This document shows positions 21,166-21,454 of a stretch of 21,454 bases of DNA, piece by piece. Origin of the DNA: Deltaproteobacteria bacterium (lineage in GTDB: Bacteria; Desulfobacterota_B; Binatia; UBA9968). Position 1 is the first letter of the stretch, and each line of letters starts with the position of its first letter. The stretch is from assembly GCA_016193385.1 (NCBI GenBank), contig JACPSF010000255.1, forward strand, positions 1 to 21,454, in the 5' to 3' direction. The notes below the pieces were generated by a model, which searched no databases, was not told the origin of the DNA, and worked only from the letters and a program-made list of their open reading frames with translations. The translations under genes and the position numbers were made by a program.

Positions 21166-21454
21166 TTAGGAGCGGGTTGCGGGCGGGGCAAACGCCATTT
21201 CGACGTCGCGCACTTCCATCTTCGCGACGTTCGCACCCAGCTTGATACCGGCCGCGGTGATCTCCGCCTGGAACGCCTTGCCCTTCGCTTCACGGTCCGC
21301 CTGGTCTTTGTAGTTCCTAACCCAAATAAACTCGTTTTGCGGACGGTTCACCCACGCGCCGACAATAGGCAGGCCGATTCGCTCGTGCACCACCATGACC
21401 TCCTCTTTGAAGTGCTTGAGGAAGGCGTCCATCTCGCCCTTGTTGATCGTGTAA
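21166..21454 (-). CDS. NIPSNAP family protein, 5' end beyond the window
   Basis: The frame stays open to the window edge, so the N-terminus is missing; the ~95 residues seen begin YTINKGEMDAFLKHFKEEV, the typical NIPSNAP opening (reYtik.G.l..f...f), and continue with IVGAWVNRPQNEFIWVRNYKD. This is a ferredoxin-like alpha-beta fold, normally ~100 residues, so only about 5-15 are likely missing. Biochemical role is unknown in bacteria. A hairpin follows the stop closely. Confidence 0.82.
   Translation of the reverse strand, partial: YTINKGEMDAFLKHFKEEVMVVHERIGLPIVGAWVNRPQNEFIWVRNYKDQADREAKGKAFQAEITAAGIKLGANVAKMEVRDVEMAFAPPATRS

Overview
The window is 21.4 kb of moderately G+C-rich bacterial chromosome with Shine-Dalgarno-led genes. 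It carries an unusual density of peripheral catabolic enzymes and solo transporters. The mix (a UbiD-family decarboxylase, paired MmgE/PrpD proteins, an ornithine-cyclodeaminase-like protein, an amidohydrolase-2, orphan ABC parts and a NIPSNAP protein) is typical of uncultured soil or sediment lineages such as Binatota, Rokubacteria or Desulfobacterota-like bacteria. That placement is an inference from gene content only. No rRNA, tRNA, CRISPR array or intact transposase was seen.

Layout. 1-2153 is the 3' part of a molybdopterin oxidoreductase. 2196-5687 is leftward: an MFS transporter, a KaiC-like RecA-fold ATPase and an EamA-family exporter. 5753-9678 is a split ABC importer: a fused two-domain permease runs rightward, while its likely binding protein and an alpha/beta hydrolase run toward it. 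No ATPase gene is present. 9825-12572 holds two adjacent MmgE/PrpD genes, the second broken by one in-frame TGA. 12644-13039 is a single-domain response regulator. 13619-17528 holds an amidohydrolase, a divergent ornithine-cyclodeaminase-like gene and a UbiD-family decarboxylase. 17728-18729 is an asparaginase-fold amidohydrolase with altered substrate-pocket residues.

From about 18.7 kb the character changes. The rest is a small mosaic of mobile or defence debris: palindromic repeats, a Phd/RelE-type toxin-antitoxin operon with a clear operator, two diverged copies of an ~84-bp repeat flanking that operon, a truncated DUF2283-like gene, and a DUF6883-DUF4926 gene pair. The DUF6883 gene is split by a 139-bp MITE built from two REP-type hairpins. 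A C-terminal scrap of what looks like a DNA methyltransferase follows. A NIPSNAP-family gene runs off the right edge.

How the genes fit together: the enzymes are consistent with uptake and breakdown of small organic acids, amides and amino-acid-like compounds, but they are not one operon. Two of them (the cyclodeaminase-like gene and the asparaginase-like gene) have near-identical candidate promoter cores, which hints at shared control. The most informative observations are the MITE insertion whose exact removal restores an intact reading frame, the repeat-flanked toxin-antitoxin locus, the shared promoter core and the nonsense-interrupted PrpD paralogue.
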